NCBI GenBank assembly: GCA_950295325.1
Contig: OX485807.1
Span: 11,187,001-11,251,000, forward strand
Reading direction: 5' to 3'
Source: Polytrichum commune
Taxonomy: Eukaryota > Streptophyta > Polytrichopsida > Polytrichales > Polytrichaceae
Length of the DNA stretch: 64,000 bases
Of this stretch, positions 45,658 to 57,839 are shown piece after piece; position 1 is the stretch's first letter; each line of letters starts with the position of its first letter. The position numbers and the translations under genes were made by a program. Below the pieces are notes generated by a model. The model did no database searches and was not told the DNA's origin. It saw nothing but the letters and a program-made list of their open reading frames with translations.

Positions 45658-46288
45658 TCGGGGGGTTCACTCCCTCTTATATTTTGCATACACGTGCGCT
45701 CAAGACTTATTTATCGGGTGGCCTATTTACATTGCAGAAAAGATTATAAGGTATGGTGTTTTTCAAAATAAAAGTAAATGCTTGTATTTTAATACACCCT
45801 ATTAGTAATTATAAGTTTTGGGGGAATAATTTTAAAATACCATATTTTACTTATACTGCAATTTTTTTTCCTTATACCCCAAGTAACCAATTTTTTTAAC
45901 TATACCCCATTTTTTTTCCTTTTTTCAGAGCCCAATTGTCCATTTTTTTCTTACACCACATTTTTATTTGGTTTTGTAAGCAACAATTTTTCTCATGAAG
46001 GACATTTCTCTTCTTACAACAAAAAATTACCTGTTTTCATCTACTAGCACAGACCCTACCCTAGATCCGCTACCCCTAGTAATTGTTTCCATGTTATTTT
46101 ACATATTCTCATTAGATAAAAGAGGCCATTATATGTGATGGTATTCTACATGTAAACATGTTTCATTATTTAAAAACCCCCTATATTAAGTGTGTGTTTT
46201 TTGGAAATTTTATCTACAATGAATATATTAGATTTTATTTTTAATCGCATGTTGTTTCTATGATTTCTGCCAGTGACCCCTCCGAGGG
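45658..46288. mobile_element. Non-autonomous DNA transposon, long copy of the 9,668 family
   Basis: Left TCGGGGGGTTCACTCCCTC and right CCAGTGACCCCTCCGAGGG match the 270-bp copy in reverse orientation. TACATGG flanks both sides (45,651-45,657 and 46,289-46,295). Relative to the short copy it carries about 360 extra bases in the middle (about 45,775-46,130), rich in poly-T tracts with TATACCCC. Confidence 0.78.
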
Positions 46289-46299
46289 TACATGGTTGC

Positions 46300-48680
46300 A
46301 ACACTACCTTGAAATAATCTAACACAATCTTGAAACTCTCAGTGACCACTCCAAGCCTTCACACAAAACCAAATCATCACAAAGTTAATGCTTCCAATTA
46401 CTATCTGCTTGGCGACCCTCCATGATGTTGGGGAACTTCTCACCTCTTTTAGTTTTCTCTCCCTCTCTATTTCTTTCTAACAAGCTCGACTCTTCCCCGA
46501 GTCTTCGACAAGTAGCCCCCTTGCGGCCCCTTAAACCCTAGTGAGTGTGCCATGCCCTAAGTCCTCATGTAAGTTGTCCTTATCATAAAATATCATAATA
46601 ACAAATTGTAAGTTATTAGAAATCATGAGAATGGAAATAAAAAACTAGGGAATCTGAACTTCATTGGTCATCTAATGTCAAAGATGTCACGAGGATACTT
46701 TCCCTTAAAGCCAAATAATTCTTCATTACATCTAAGGTTCATCCATAGCCACCATCTAAATTTAATGACTTTTAGTCAATTGAGGCAACTTCTCATCCAA
46801 TCCAAAGACATTCGTTGAAACTCATGAATATAAATACTTCATTCCCCCAAATATTACAAACCCCACTTTATTAATAAAAGTCACATACTACTTAAAATTT
46901 TCACCGACCCTGCTTAAGGTCTAATAGTTTATGGGTTATTTCATCCAAGCTAGAGTAATTCCAAAATTTGTATAGATTTTTTTGTTTTTTTTAAATTCCC
47001 TGTATTTTTTCTCATGTGGTTTACTAAAATTTCAAAAGTGACCTCCCTACGCAACGCAATAATTTTTGTTGGCCTTAAATATCATAATAGAAAATGAAAA
47101 AATGAAAAATGAAAAATGAAAAAAAACAAACAAATTGTCGCACTATAATGCAATGTAATCGCATTATACCCCGTTCACCCAAAACATGAGGAATGGTTGG
47201 GGTTGTCATCATAAAAATTGAGCTCAAATTAAAATATATGGTTCCAAAATTGTAGGAGGGGTTAAACAACAAATGAATTGTGATATTGAAACAAAAGATT
47301 CAACAAATAAACACATGTTCAACCCCTCATTTTCATCAACTGGCACTAGAAAAAAACTTGTCCATTACAACCATCCAACGCAACTTGTTCATTACAACTC
47401 ATGGTGAGACAATGCATAGATGTATGAATTTGGTTGTCAAATGAAGGTTTTTGATTAGGAATTTTGGACAAATGGCAACCAAAAACCTCTGCTGGCCAAC
47501 CATAACGATTTGTTTATATGTTATCTCACTGTGAGTTGTGATGGACATGTTACAATTGATGATTATACTGGACAAGTATTCTTCTATGTAGTGTGTGGAT
47601 GTAATTATGAGTATAGTGAGCATCCAATATAACACCTTCAAGAACAAAAATACAAAAGAATGAAAATTCAACACTCACAACATCTTTCATGTGGGCTCAA
47701 TTACCAAAACCTTATAATAGGGCTAGTGGTTATATAAAATCGCCAATCCATGTCAATGATCGAGTACAAGTCCATAGCACAATAGATTGGAACCAAAGAG
47801 TCGTATACATGTTCTTTGATTGCCTCCCCTACTTATTGGTTACACATACATGACATGTTCCAAGCTTGGGTTATAATGATGAATCTTTAATTTGCTTTAA
47901 GATCTCTTGCTATAAACAATTTAAAGATGTAATTTGACCTTGCTTAGTCCACAACATCCTCATCGTGCATTGTTTCATTTGTCTTTAAATGTTTTGAATG
48001 TAATCTAACCTTGATTATATGACACCCTGACTATACGAAGCACTTCTAGTCGCTCAAACTTCATAATGTTAATTTACCTTCATACTACGACTATGGCACT
48101 CGCAATACGACCTTTTTTAGGCATGATTTATCATATAATAGAGGTGATTAACATGCATAAGTGATGGGACTCACATTGATTTCAAGGTTCACATGTGATT
48201 AGTACTTTGCAACATGCATGGGAACCTTTAGGAATGTTTAAAGCATTGAGAAACCTTGGAGGAAACATCGGGGAACACTGTAAGTGTTGGGGAGTCTTGG
48301 GTATCGACATTGGAGAACATTGTGAGCACACAAAGTGACATTCTAGATTGAATCATACCATTTAAAACAAATATACCTTGATAGTACGACATTTGAGCCA
48401 AAATATCATATTACCAAAAATGCACCATTCGGATTTTACGATACTAAGTTCTTGCCCGACCAAACATGACTTAATAAAGAGGGAGAACAATGCACACGTT
48501 TTTGAGGATGCTCATCTTTGGCCATTGGCAATCGACAACATCACAAATTCTTACCATAAACATACACATGGGAAAAAAATTTGTCATCATGAGGATGAGA
48601 TACTTTTGAGTATATAATATGCGGTACACTTACGAGTGTGGTTCCATGGTCAAAAGGCCTCAGTTGAAGTTGCAAATCTA
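46300..48680. other. Gene-free interval
   Basis: No recognisable gene, only short unconserved frames. Short runs such as AAAATGAAAAATGAAAAATG near 47,093. Confidence 0.5.
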
Positions 48681-48690
48681 CCCCATATAA

Positions 48691-49020
48691 CACTAGTAGA
48701 AAACTATGCCAAAAAGAACCGCCGCCAAAGTCGGTTACAGTTCTTTTTGACCAGCCTGATATGCGGTCACTAAACAACTGCAGATTGTTTTTTGGCCTTC
48801 AGTGACTAAAATCTTAAGAATTTGGGGCCGTGTAATATACCGTTGGAAAGGTCTTGAGATTACAGTTCCAACGGTATATTACACGCCCCAAGAATTTAAA
48901 ATTTCAGTCAAAAAATGAAGAAGAAAAATCTATAGTCGTTTAGCAACTGCATATCAGCTGGTCAAAAGAACCGCAGCCGATTTCGGCTGCGGTTTTTTTG
49001 GGCATAGTTTTCTACTAGTG
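48691..49020. mobile_element. CACTA-like MITE with TAA target duplication
   Basis: The element begins CACTAGTAGAAAACTATGCC and ends with the complement GGCATAGTTTTCTACTAGTG, a textbook plant CACTA terminus. TAA flanks both ends (48,688-48,690 and 49,021-49,023), the 3-bp duplication expected for CACTA elements. Length is 330 bp. The interior is a second long palindrome (ACGGTATATTACACG and its complement), so the transcript would fold into a hairpin. No coding frame. Confidence 0.88.
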
Positions 49021-49456
49021 TAAGCTATGAGCTCTATTGCTTTTTGTGGACTAAGATAGATGAGTCTTGAGTGGCTTATATTTATTTGGCATGTGGTTTG
49101 GTAAGGATCAAAGAGCAAACATCATAAAGGCACATGTTTAAAAGAGATTAAACTGCACCTTGAAATATTAATAACTACTCTACATTCAGTAGTGAACACA
49201 ATTGGGAGGACCTATGTGTTTATTTAAGAAATCACCAAACATACACTTCCGATAACCATAATTAAATCCAGGGGGTCCGATTTTCAATCTGATTTTTGCA
49301 TATGTTTCATCACATATTTGCTAATGCAACATGAGTATGGTTGTGTAGATCTAATTGGTAGAAGTTGGAGAACATGAAAATTGAACCAAATAACACTCAC
49401 ATACCATATGTCATGATCATGTGATACCGAGGTAACCCTCAAGGCGCACCCCAAAA

Positions 49457-49462
49457 AAGAAG

Positions 49463-49492
<30 letters not shown>
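49457..49492 (+). repeat. (AAG)n microsatellite
   Basis: About twelve uninterrupted AAG triplets. Confidence 0.95.
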
Positions 49493-49493
<1 letters not shown>

Positions 49494-49909
49494 GCATCCC
49501 AACACATGGCTCCTCAGTAATTCCATCCTCGTTAATGAGATCGATTGGCCTCCAAAGTCTGCGAGGAAACAGTCTCACAACTGAACACAAGAGGGATGCT
49601 GTCATAGAACTTGCTTAGATTTTATATAGTGATGTTCATGCCTCTCATATGGGATGCATATATGAACCTTATGTTGGGACATCGGTGTTCCAAATAAATC
49701 GGATCATGCTTAATGATTGGTTTTGTGGTTGTAAGTGATTAATAATAAAAATCAACTTTGAACATCAAAGCGTGTACATGATGTCGAGATAATCTCAACG
49801 CCGCTTTGATCGCCTTCAGTTGATCATTTTTTATGTTGACACGGGCTTTATGCGAGAATCGGTGCATTATGGGACATTGGTGTCCTGCCATAAGGTTCAT
49901 ATAGTGATA

Positions 49910-50443
49910 CCTTCACACACACGAACAATCCAATTCATTGAATTCACGTACTGTCATGACAGATTCCCAGAACAAGCCATAACACAAAAACATGCCAAAT
50001 ATGACCCATTAATCAACGCTATACAAAGTAAAGGATGGAAAACAAACCCTCTCACAACAGGAGTTAGAGGCGCCATACACGAACAATCCATCAAAAAATT
50101 AGAAGACCTCAAAATCCCAAAACCCACTATCAAAATCCTCATGAAAAACATACATCAAAACGCCATTAAATATCTCACATACCTCGTATTAAATAAAAGA
50201 AAACTTAATAACAAACAAAACACCGTCGCACCCCCCTAAAAATTTACCCCCCCCCACTCCTTACATTATACTTCTTACAATGTACTTACCTTTTCTTTCT
50301 TTTTACTAAAAGAGCCCACCTCCCAACGGAGGCATAACTCCCCATGCTACAACACGGCTCGCCGTGTTTAGCATTCAGACAACGGGCTCGCATTCACGCC
50401 GGTACAATGTACGGGCGTTACTTTTTCTTTTTCTTTTCTTTTC
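49910..50443 (+). mobile_element. 5'-truncated non-LTR-like retroelement with reverse-transcriptase C-terminus
   Basis: A 534-bp insertion flanked by the 14-bp direct repeat TTCATATAGTGATA (49,896-49,909 and 50,444-50,457). Its frame, open to the stop at 50,239, encodes about 109 residues including FIEFTYCHDRFPEQA, TTGVRGAIHEQSIKKLEDL and NIHQNAIKYLTYLVLNKRKL. I recall these as the C-terminal end of reverse-transcriptase-type proteins in plants and algae; the clade is uncertain. Base use (A- and C-rich coding strand) differs from the surroundings. After the stop come a C-rich tract, two hairpins (50,319-50,332 and 50,352-50,367) and a T-rich TTTTC-repeat tail. Long direct flanks plus loss of the 5' end indicate target-primed insertion. 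Confidence 0.78.
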
Positions 50444-50459
50444 TTCATATAGTGATATA

Positions 50460-52610
50460 CATTTTCTTGTACATATAGGAACTACGTGAGTTTAAGGAGT
50501 ATTTTCTATGAAAAAATAATGCTTAGATTTATATTATGGAGTATTTAACGCATTGGATGGGTATTCTTAGAGTATACTTGATATAACCTCGCAATAGATT
50601 CTCAATACCCTGATTTATCCTAATGATTTAAATTTTTTATTGAGAGAGAGAGAGAGAGACTCATCCATTTAACACAACGAACTTGACCCCCTACATGTTT
50701 GTTGCCGATTCATCTCAAATGACCTCAAGTAGACTAATTTGGGGTCTTTGAACTCTAATGCCGGTGTCAAAACAACCAAATAAAGTACAACCAAATTTGG
50801 GCTACATACTATTCCAAGGCTTGTATGTTGGATGAATGAGAGGTTCACTTAGAAGATGATAATTCTCTCTCTCCCTTTGCCAACGATGATCGGGGAGAAC
50901 TGGCTCATTTTCCCAAATTACTAGCCCAAATTCCCAACGTTTGGAAATAAACCGAACCATATTTTGAAAATTGTACTATTTTGAGTAAAAACACAAGGAA
51001 CAAGCGAAGCATTTTAATGAATAACCGGTTGATCATAAAGAAGTAAGGATAGCGACCGAGCTGGCTTAAATTTATCCCTGTTCACTGTTTGCCAGACGAG
51101 ATGTCTCAAAGCTGTGTCGCTAGTGAAGTTATGTTCATGGTGGAGGTTTACTAAAATGTTCCGATTGTATTCGCTCGGGTTTTGACCTGGCAACAGGAAA
51201 TTTGCACTTGGACTAGTGGAATAAGTACTGGAGTCTGGCAAGCAAGGCTTCTTTTTGCACCCGTCACAAGCCAAAAGAAACGCATATAAAGTCTGAAATT
51301 AATTTTGCATGTCAAAAGAAAAGAGATAATGAGAAAGGTCCAACCAAAAAAAAAATCAGCTTGTTAAAAGAAAGGTCTCCTCAACCACCACATGTCAACC
51401 ATATTCCATAACTATGGGCAAACAATGTTGTATCCTGTAATATATAAGTAACGTTATGATTTCAAAGTGACTTGGGAGGTACGAGTCAACTTCCACACTT
51501 GTAAGTGACACCTAACTAAACCTAGTTTGAGTTTGTGTTGAGTTTTCAATGTGATTTTGATCATTCAAGAGGGTTTCATTAAAGAGTATGAGAGTAGACA
51601 CAAGCTAATTGAAATTCGCAATGATTCCCATAAACTAAGATCCACTCATGTTTCTAGAAGCAATAGCAAGTCTCAATGACAGTGCTACCTACGTTATATA
51701 AACATTGAGAGCTAAATAATGTTATAGATCAACAACTTGTGAGGATAGTTATAATTTGGTGTAAGTATGAGTGTTTGGAAGCAACCGGTAGGGGGACGCC
51801 AAACGAGGTTGGCTAAAAAGGTCAATGACCTTTGCACCTACACCCTACAATCGAATTAGATGCAAACTACCACTAATTACCACCAAGAAAAACCAGGGTG
51901 ATGAGAGATAATACATATGTCGAAAAGTAATTTACATGATCCATAAAGGAACAACTTTGAATCACATCCAAGTCACAATTATAGTTTGGTATGAAATGGG
52001 TGTTTAGAAGCAACTAATAGGGTCGAAGCCTAGCGGGGTTGATTAAAAGGTCAGTAATCATTGCATCCAACAAATAAGTTTGATGTGGACTACCATTAGG
52101 CCACTAAGCTATTTTCAATCAACTAAAATGTCATCTTCTTTACAATTCTGCTTCAAACTTGACTTGGGATGTCCTTTCGTAGAAGAATGAAGCGTGAGTA
52201 GTGAGAGGTGCATAGAGGTGGTGAACCATGTGGTGTGTTTTTTCATAATTTCTTAAAGAAATTCACGATTATTTAATTGTGGTAGCATAATGTGATGATG
52301 TGTGCAACATAGCCGCGTTGTTGTGTAATGTGATGAGAATGTGATTTGGTATCATTTACTTTTGAAAGAATATGATTTGATCTTCAATTTTGTGTGAAAG
52401 ATTAAGATTTTCTCAACCCGGCTTTTGGAAGGTAATTTTCGATGTCGTCCATCACATTGAAAGGCAAAAAAAATAGTAACCTGTCAAAAAAGGAGCACTG
52501 GGCATAAGTCTTCTGAAGCCCACTGATAGCCGTATCAAGGTGTACAGTAATTGGCTCCCATAATATTGCATGTCAGGGTTCACATGTTGGGGGTTTGATG
52601 CGGCAAGGCT
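50460..52610. other. Gene-free interval
   Basis: No recognisable gene. A GA run lies near 50,641-50,660. About 50,890-51,030 has AACCGGTT-type phrases (GGGGAGAACTGGC, ATAACCGGTTGA) suggesting a decayed member of the 27,650 repeat family. Confidence 0.45.
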
Positions 52611-52614
52611 CCCG

Positions 52615-52930
52615 ATGCATCAACCCCTGACATACTCAGAGCAGCACAGACCTCAGAGGATACCTATTCATGAGAGAATCAAGTGATGAGTCAATACTGG
52701 TAATCTGACATGAGCAGAAACTGAAGCTGTTTGAGAAACTAACTAACCTACGTGTTTCAAGCTTCACAAAAACGTCCATGATCGCGAGTTCTCCATTGAC
52801 CTCTGACATTCTCAGAGCAGGGGACGCAGCCTTCGGTCATGCCTAGTATATATGGGTAAATCAAGTCATGAGTCAAAAGTACTGATAAATTTGACATGAG
52901 CAGAAACTCAGGTTGCCCAGGAACTTGACT
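52615..52930. repeat. Two partial copies of the F-box gene's 3' flank
   Basis: GACATGAGCAGAAACT in a context of AGTCAATACTGGTAATCT (about 52,692) and AAAAGTACTGATAAATTT (about 52,878) matches AATACTGATGATCTGACATG just downstream of the F-box/kelch stop codon (about 53,736). They show that the gene's 3' end was tandemly duplicated more than once. Confidence 0.6.
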
Positions 52931-53545
52931 CCACTAGGAAGCATCATTGTTCGCCACCCCGACGGCTCGTGAACGGTCCTTCCTGTTCTTCATGGGCACC
53001 ACAACGGATGATCAGTGCCAGCCCCATTGTGCCTTCCCTGGAGGGCTTCGCATTGCCAGTGACCAGGAAGCGTTGCCGTTTGTTTGCCACCCGAGGGCTT
53101 GTCAACAGCCATGGTCTTCACGGATGCCCGCCTGACAGTGTCCTGGGAGGTTTTTGGGCATCGCCAGTTGAGGTCCTAGTGTTTCCAAGTTCAGCTGGTG
53201 ACACGTTGGCATCTTTCGGTTTTTTTCATGAAATTGGGGTATATTCTATAAATTCCTCTAAAACGATCAGTTATATTCCTGAAATCTTGAACCTTCAGCC
53301 GGTTATTCTCAAACTCAACCAGGTCCATCTGTAAGTAGCAGCCGGTTCTCCCCGTTTCATTGGCCCCACAAAGATGATTAGTGCCACTCCATATTGCCAG
53401 CGGCCATGGCAATCAAACCTGGGGTCCCACTCCGAGGAACCCGCCGTCACTGCCCTTCCCACGGATGAGCACCCACTTGTCCCGCGTGGGGCGATACTTA
53501 TTCTCGGTGCCGGTGGAACCCTAATGTGTAGAGTCAGGCATCTAA
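52931..53545 (-). pseudogene. Two partial F-box/kelch last-exon copies, split by a MITE
   Basis: Fragment 1 (about 52,931-53,095) matches the gene's last coding bases and 3' end: CACCCCGACGGCTCGTGAACGG and GGCTTCGCATTGCCAGTGACC resemble the gene at 53,811-53,935. Fragment 2 (about 53,350-53,545) matches about 53,838-54,055 (TTGCCAGCGGCCATGGCA, GTCCCACTC, TGGAACCCTAATGTGTA). In fragment 2 the minus-strand frame still reads SEWDPRF and ALIIFVGPMK, like the gene's LEWDPRL and ALIIVVAPMK. Both fragments have indels and no F-box. A repeat of the 27,650 family lies between them. These are non-functional. Confidence 0.75.
53137..53355 (+). mobile_element. MITE-like repeat with AACCGGTT motifs, copy 2
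   Basis: Shares GTGTCCTGGGAGGTTTTTGG, TTTTCATGAAATTGGGGTAT, AAATTCCTCTAAAACGATC and CTCAAACTCAACCAG with the copies at 27,650-27,895 (reverse) and 62,376-62,575 (same orientation). It separates the two F-box pseudogene fragments. Confidence 0.68.
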
Positions 53546-53732
53546 GATGAGGCCCTACTATACAATGCACCAATGTTTCAATCATGCTCCATAATATATG
53601 CACACATGTTTCAAAGCAATTGTCCTTCGAACGTCATATGTCACGAGGGATGGCAAGATCTCCATCGACCGACTTGACAACCTCAACGCTCGGCACGGAC
53701 ATCACGTCGTCGAAGAGTCAGTGGAGTACTAC

Positions 53733-56700
53733 TCAAATACTGATGATCTGACATGAACAGAAGCTCAAGTCGCCAAGGAACTCGACTCCACCAGGGAGCC
53801 TCATCGTGTGCCACCTCGACGGCTCATGAACGGCCCCATTCTTCATGGGCGCGACGACGATGATCAACGCCGGCCCCATGGTGCCCACCATGTAGAGCTT
53901 CGCATTGCCAGCGGCCATGGCAGTGACCAGCCTCGGGTCCCACTCAAGGAACCCGTCACCGCCCTTCCCGGGCACAGGCACCCATACGTCGCGTGCCGGG
54001 CAATACTCTTGGTACCCATGGAACCCTAATGTGTATAGACGCCCGTCCAAGATGGCACTCGGTTTACCCCACCCACTCTTGAGCCCCGGGTGGATGTCCG
54101 TCCACATGTTGAGCACGGGGTCATACATGCCCGCATTCGTGCGCCCCCTCAACCGCTGAGGCCCAGACACCAGGAGCTTCCCTTCCACCACTGCCACGTG
54201 CCTCAAAGGGCTGCACAGGTGCTGCGTCACTTGCCCCCGAGCACTCGCCCCCGACCGCCATAGCCCAAGGCCCGAGTCGAATATCTCAAGGCCCGGGATC
54301 GAGTAGCTGGTGCTCGCATCGCAGGTGGTCACGTGGCAGACCTCAGACCCCCCGATCACGTACACGTTGCGGCCGATCACGCCCACCAGGCACCCGAAAC
54401 GTGGGGTTAGCATGGGCCGCCCCTTCCGCCACCGGTTTTGCCGCGGGTTGTATATCCAACAGTCTCTGCAACCCAACACCCTTCACTCAGTTCACCTCAA
54501 AAAAGAACGTCTCAAGAGGTAGGTTATGCGACGGGTTGTGTACGAGCAACATCAATCAGCACGTGATTTTCCTTCCGCGGGTAGGGGGACTGTCTGTAGG
54601 ATCTTGCTGGGGTTGTGTACCCAGAAACTTCGACAAGATTGAGATCGTTTCACGCAGCTTGAGTTCTCCAAGCTTCACCCTCAAGGGAGAATGTCAAGAG
54701 AGTATATGCAGAGGGTTGTGTTTTAGCAACCCATGATCATGTTCCTCTGCGGCGAGGTATATTGACCCCATTAGAACTTTGCAGTAGGGGTTGTATCCAG
54801 CAGTCTCTACAAGATTCAGATCACATGAACTTTACTCAGCTCCTTTTTCCGAAGTTTTGTATTAGCAGCAACAGAGGATTTTCCTGAATGGGACAGCCCA
54901 AGTAGGGTTTCTGGGGATATGTGAATTGAAACCATGCATGTGCAGCCATTGCTGACGATACCCTCAAAAGGTCCAGGAAGTAGCTAACTTATTGTACTAT
55001 GCACCATGAAGATATATATATATATATATTAACCTTCTTTGTGTGTAATGGACATCGCAAACCTCTAAAATTGATAAATTAATTTTTTGGAGTTTCTTTG
55101 GTCTTGGACCAATGCAAAGCCACCCTAACTATGGTTCAAGGACGCCATGACTAATTGCGTACGTTGGATTCGTCCTATTTGACATGGTCAAGAGTGTGTA
55201 AGTAAGGGGGTACCGTAGAGCAGGTCGACCGTAAGGAGCACCGCCAAGAACGTAAAGCTCGTCGTTGAACACTACAGATGAAGCACCCAATACCACATGC
55301 CCTCCTGTGACATGTTGGTCATAGGGGATTGGTGGCAATGCATGCCACTTATATCTGCAAACAACATTGGAAATATTAACTTAATCGAAATAGCGTCTAA
55401 AAATAATGCAATATGATGCATATAGGAGGCACATAGCTAGGCAGTACTGGCATGTGAAAACATCTCCACATTCAAGTCACCATGGTCCATAATATGAGAT
55501 TAGTGCAACCCCCTTGTCCGCGTCTTGATGCATCGTGATCTTTATCCCTTGAAAGACTGAATTGGAGGTATTGTTTGTTTGAAGCATAATAATACTCTTA
55601 ACATGCATGGCAAAGTGCGTTACTTGCCATTAACTATATCCAAACACTTTTATATCCCTAAAAGTTGTATACATGTCAACCACTTTTTAGAAGAGAACAA
55701 GTATCTGTGTGTGTCAACTATGTGTCAACATCAATTTTGCCTTGAGTATATGATCAATCTTGCACATGGAACATGATGCAAGGAATATAACAAGCAATTT
55801 TCGTAGAGAGAGCAAATTAGCTTCAAAGCTAAGGAAGCTCAAAACTTGTTTCATATCCCTAAACATATCTCTCTAAAGCTTGCTACTACATATAATAAGG
55901 GGGATACATCACTTCAAACTCTCACTTCAAAGGAGTGGGTGGTGGCATCTATGCTAATTTGGGAAGAGTATTCTTTTGGGGTTTCATTTGTGTAATAAGC
56001 TGCCAATTTGTTAGTTTCTGGGTTCTAAAGAACAAATTCCGCCTTGCCATCAAATGTTAGGACCTCTATTGGAACTTGATTGATTAGCACCTCTCCTTAT
56101 GCCAAAAGGTATAAGCGGGGGGGAAGGGATCCATGTCATGATGAATGTATTTTTAGAATTTCAGTAAGAACATTCTGTTTCAATCTGAGTTCATTATACA
56201 ATGTGTCATATGACCAAGGCTTTAAAAAAGTGATGTAGATTTTTTTCTCTTTGTCATGGCTTCAAACTGCCAACTATGACCGCGAGAAACTCAAAATCAT
56301 TTTTCTCAAAGCTCTTGGTGATGTGTGTGAATCGACGAGAGAGAGACAAAGCGAGAGAGAGAGAGAGAAAGAGAGGCCACCCGCCAGTTGGCGTGAACAA
56401 GGGACATTTCTACCTTGATCATAGCCAGAAGCTCATATTTCAACCCATCACAAGTTCATTGAGCATGACTATGAGACAGATGTCACTGCTTCATGTTGGA
56501 CGTGGCCCTTAACAATCATCAGATCAAGAGGGGACCAAAGAAGGAACCCCTCGTGATCTTAAGAGTCAAGTTATATAATCTAGTATGGTATAGTGTGTTT
56601 TATGTGGGTACCCTGAGGTTGGGTGTTATGGTTGGACATGGATAGATAGATACATACCGCTCTGCATCAAGGGCATGCCAAGAGCTGAATCCACCCACAA

Positions 56701-57766
56701 GCTCCCACCGCCCACCCCTGCACCCGCCTTGCACCTCGTCCAACCTGGGAGCCGCGCCCACGTGAAGGTAAATCCAATCCTCACTCACACCCATTTGCTT
56801 CCGGGTGTCCACAAACTCCTGGCCCTCCACCACCTCTTGCCATGCTTTGGACACCAACCTCAGCTGGCCATGGAGAACTCGAGGGAGGCGTGCCAAACAC
56901 TGCAGGGCAAGGTCCCGGGGCAGCCCGGGGATTATGCACGATGGGTCGAGGGGTTCACTAAGTGGTGTTGTCGTCGCCTCTGAAGTTGCTAATTCTAGTT
57001 GGGATTCCTTACTTGGATGTAGGAGTTCTTGAGAGTAGGGGGGGCTATCATGAGTCCGCCATGATCTTCTACGGTTGAGTGCTGAAAAACCAGTAAGACC
57101 AAATCATCAAACCAACCATCATCAAAAAGCGGGCCTAATTTGGTTACTTATCTTAATCAAACATCTGAATTTGTGTGATGTGTGGTCAAGTGGAATCTAA
57201 GAACGGATACCAGGATGACATGTGATTAAAAACGAGATGCGATTACGTGCTCAATATTTGATAACTATTTTAGGTTCAAATAGCAACATAATTTATTGGG
57301 GGAACCTATATGATCGTTTATGAAGAAGGAGGATCTTCACTTTGACAATTATGAATAAGATACTCATATGAGCTTCAATTTTTCCTGAAGGAAGTCATTG
57401 TATACTTGATTTGGATTTGCTAATCATCTCGTGCTGATCACGTGTGTACTATAAATAACTTTGGCGATAGTGGGTGCAGAGCTAAAAGTGTCCATTTTAG
57501 GTCCACTTACGTTGTTCGTGATTACTGTGGAATGAAAGAGAAGGAAGGAAAAATATTGAAGGATGACTTGAATGCTCACCAGCTGCATGAGGCCATAGCT
57601 TGCGGACCACATTGAGTCGGAGTTTTTGCAGACACCTCCAGACTGGTTGGGCTCGTCGACGGATTCGACATCCTCGCCTAGTCCGAACTCCAATCGGCCG
57701 AAGTCTTCTGAACACCGGGTCTACATGGTCAGGCGCTACTTGCATGCACGATGAAGATGCGCCCAT
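53733..57766 (-). CDS. F-box/kelch-repeat protein, four coding exons
   Basis: Exons on the minus strand: 57,766-57,580, 57,081-56,658, 55,354-55,214 and 54,465-53,733. All introns are GT-AG (donors GTGAGC, GTATGT, GTACCC; acceptors TTTTTCAG, TTTGCAG, GTTGCAG), and phases agree, giving 1,485 bases and 494 residues. The start is ATG of MGASSS, the first in-frame ATG. The N-terminus is Arg-rich. An F-box lies at residues about 113-155 (IPGLPRDLALQCLARLP, LRLVSKAWQEVV), followed by RKQMGVSEDWIYLH. Kelch motifs then follow: ASSVVFNDELYVLGG, RFGCLVGVIGRNVYVIGG, RHVAVVEGKLLVSG, PSAILDGRLYTLG and AGNAKLYMVG. The layout resembles Arabidopsis At1g55270. F-box proteins of this type act as substrate receptors of SCF ubiquitin ligases, with kelch blades binding the target; the target is unknown. 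The third intron holds a decoy copy of the last exon's start, and partial 3' copies lie downstream. Confidence 0.87.
54480..54900. repeat. Degenerate tandem copies inside intron 3 of the F-box gene
   Basis: Phrases of the exon 4 boundary recur: GGGTTGTGTACGAGCAAC (about 54,534), GGGTTGTGTACCCAGAAAC (about 54,611), GGGTTGTGTTTTAGCAACCC (about 54,714) and GGGTTGTATCCAGCAGTCTC (about 54,789). Each is followed by a TTCACTCAG- or TTTACTCAG-like phrase. The last copy keeps an acceptor-like CTTGTAG before AGACTGCTGGATACAACCC on the minus strand, so it could act as a decoy splice site. Confidence 0.55.
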
Positions 57767-57827
57767 TCCCCCTGCTTGTTGCAAATACTAAACACACCCA
57801 AGAAGGCAGCCTTGACAATCTGTGAGG

Positions 57828-57838
57828 TTTTATATTAT
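57828..57838 (-). promoter_or_regulatory. TATA-like element of the F-box gene
   Basis: The minus strand reads TAATATAAAAC about 65 bases before the start codon, a fitting place for a TATA box with a short leader. Confidence 0.45.
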
Positions 57839-57839
57839 C

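Noticed and set aside
50640-50660. GA-run and other dinucleotide runs as regulatory GAGA sites
   Set aside because: They lie far from any gene start and are ordinary microsatellites.
57424-57693. Alternative frame of F-box exon 1 (MEFGLGEDV) as the true N-terminus
   Set aside because: Joined to exon 2 in phase 0 it meets a stop after 28 codons, whereas the frame from 57,766 stays open and in phase through all four exons.
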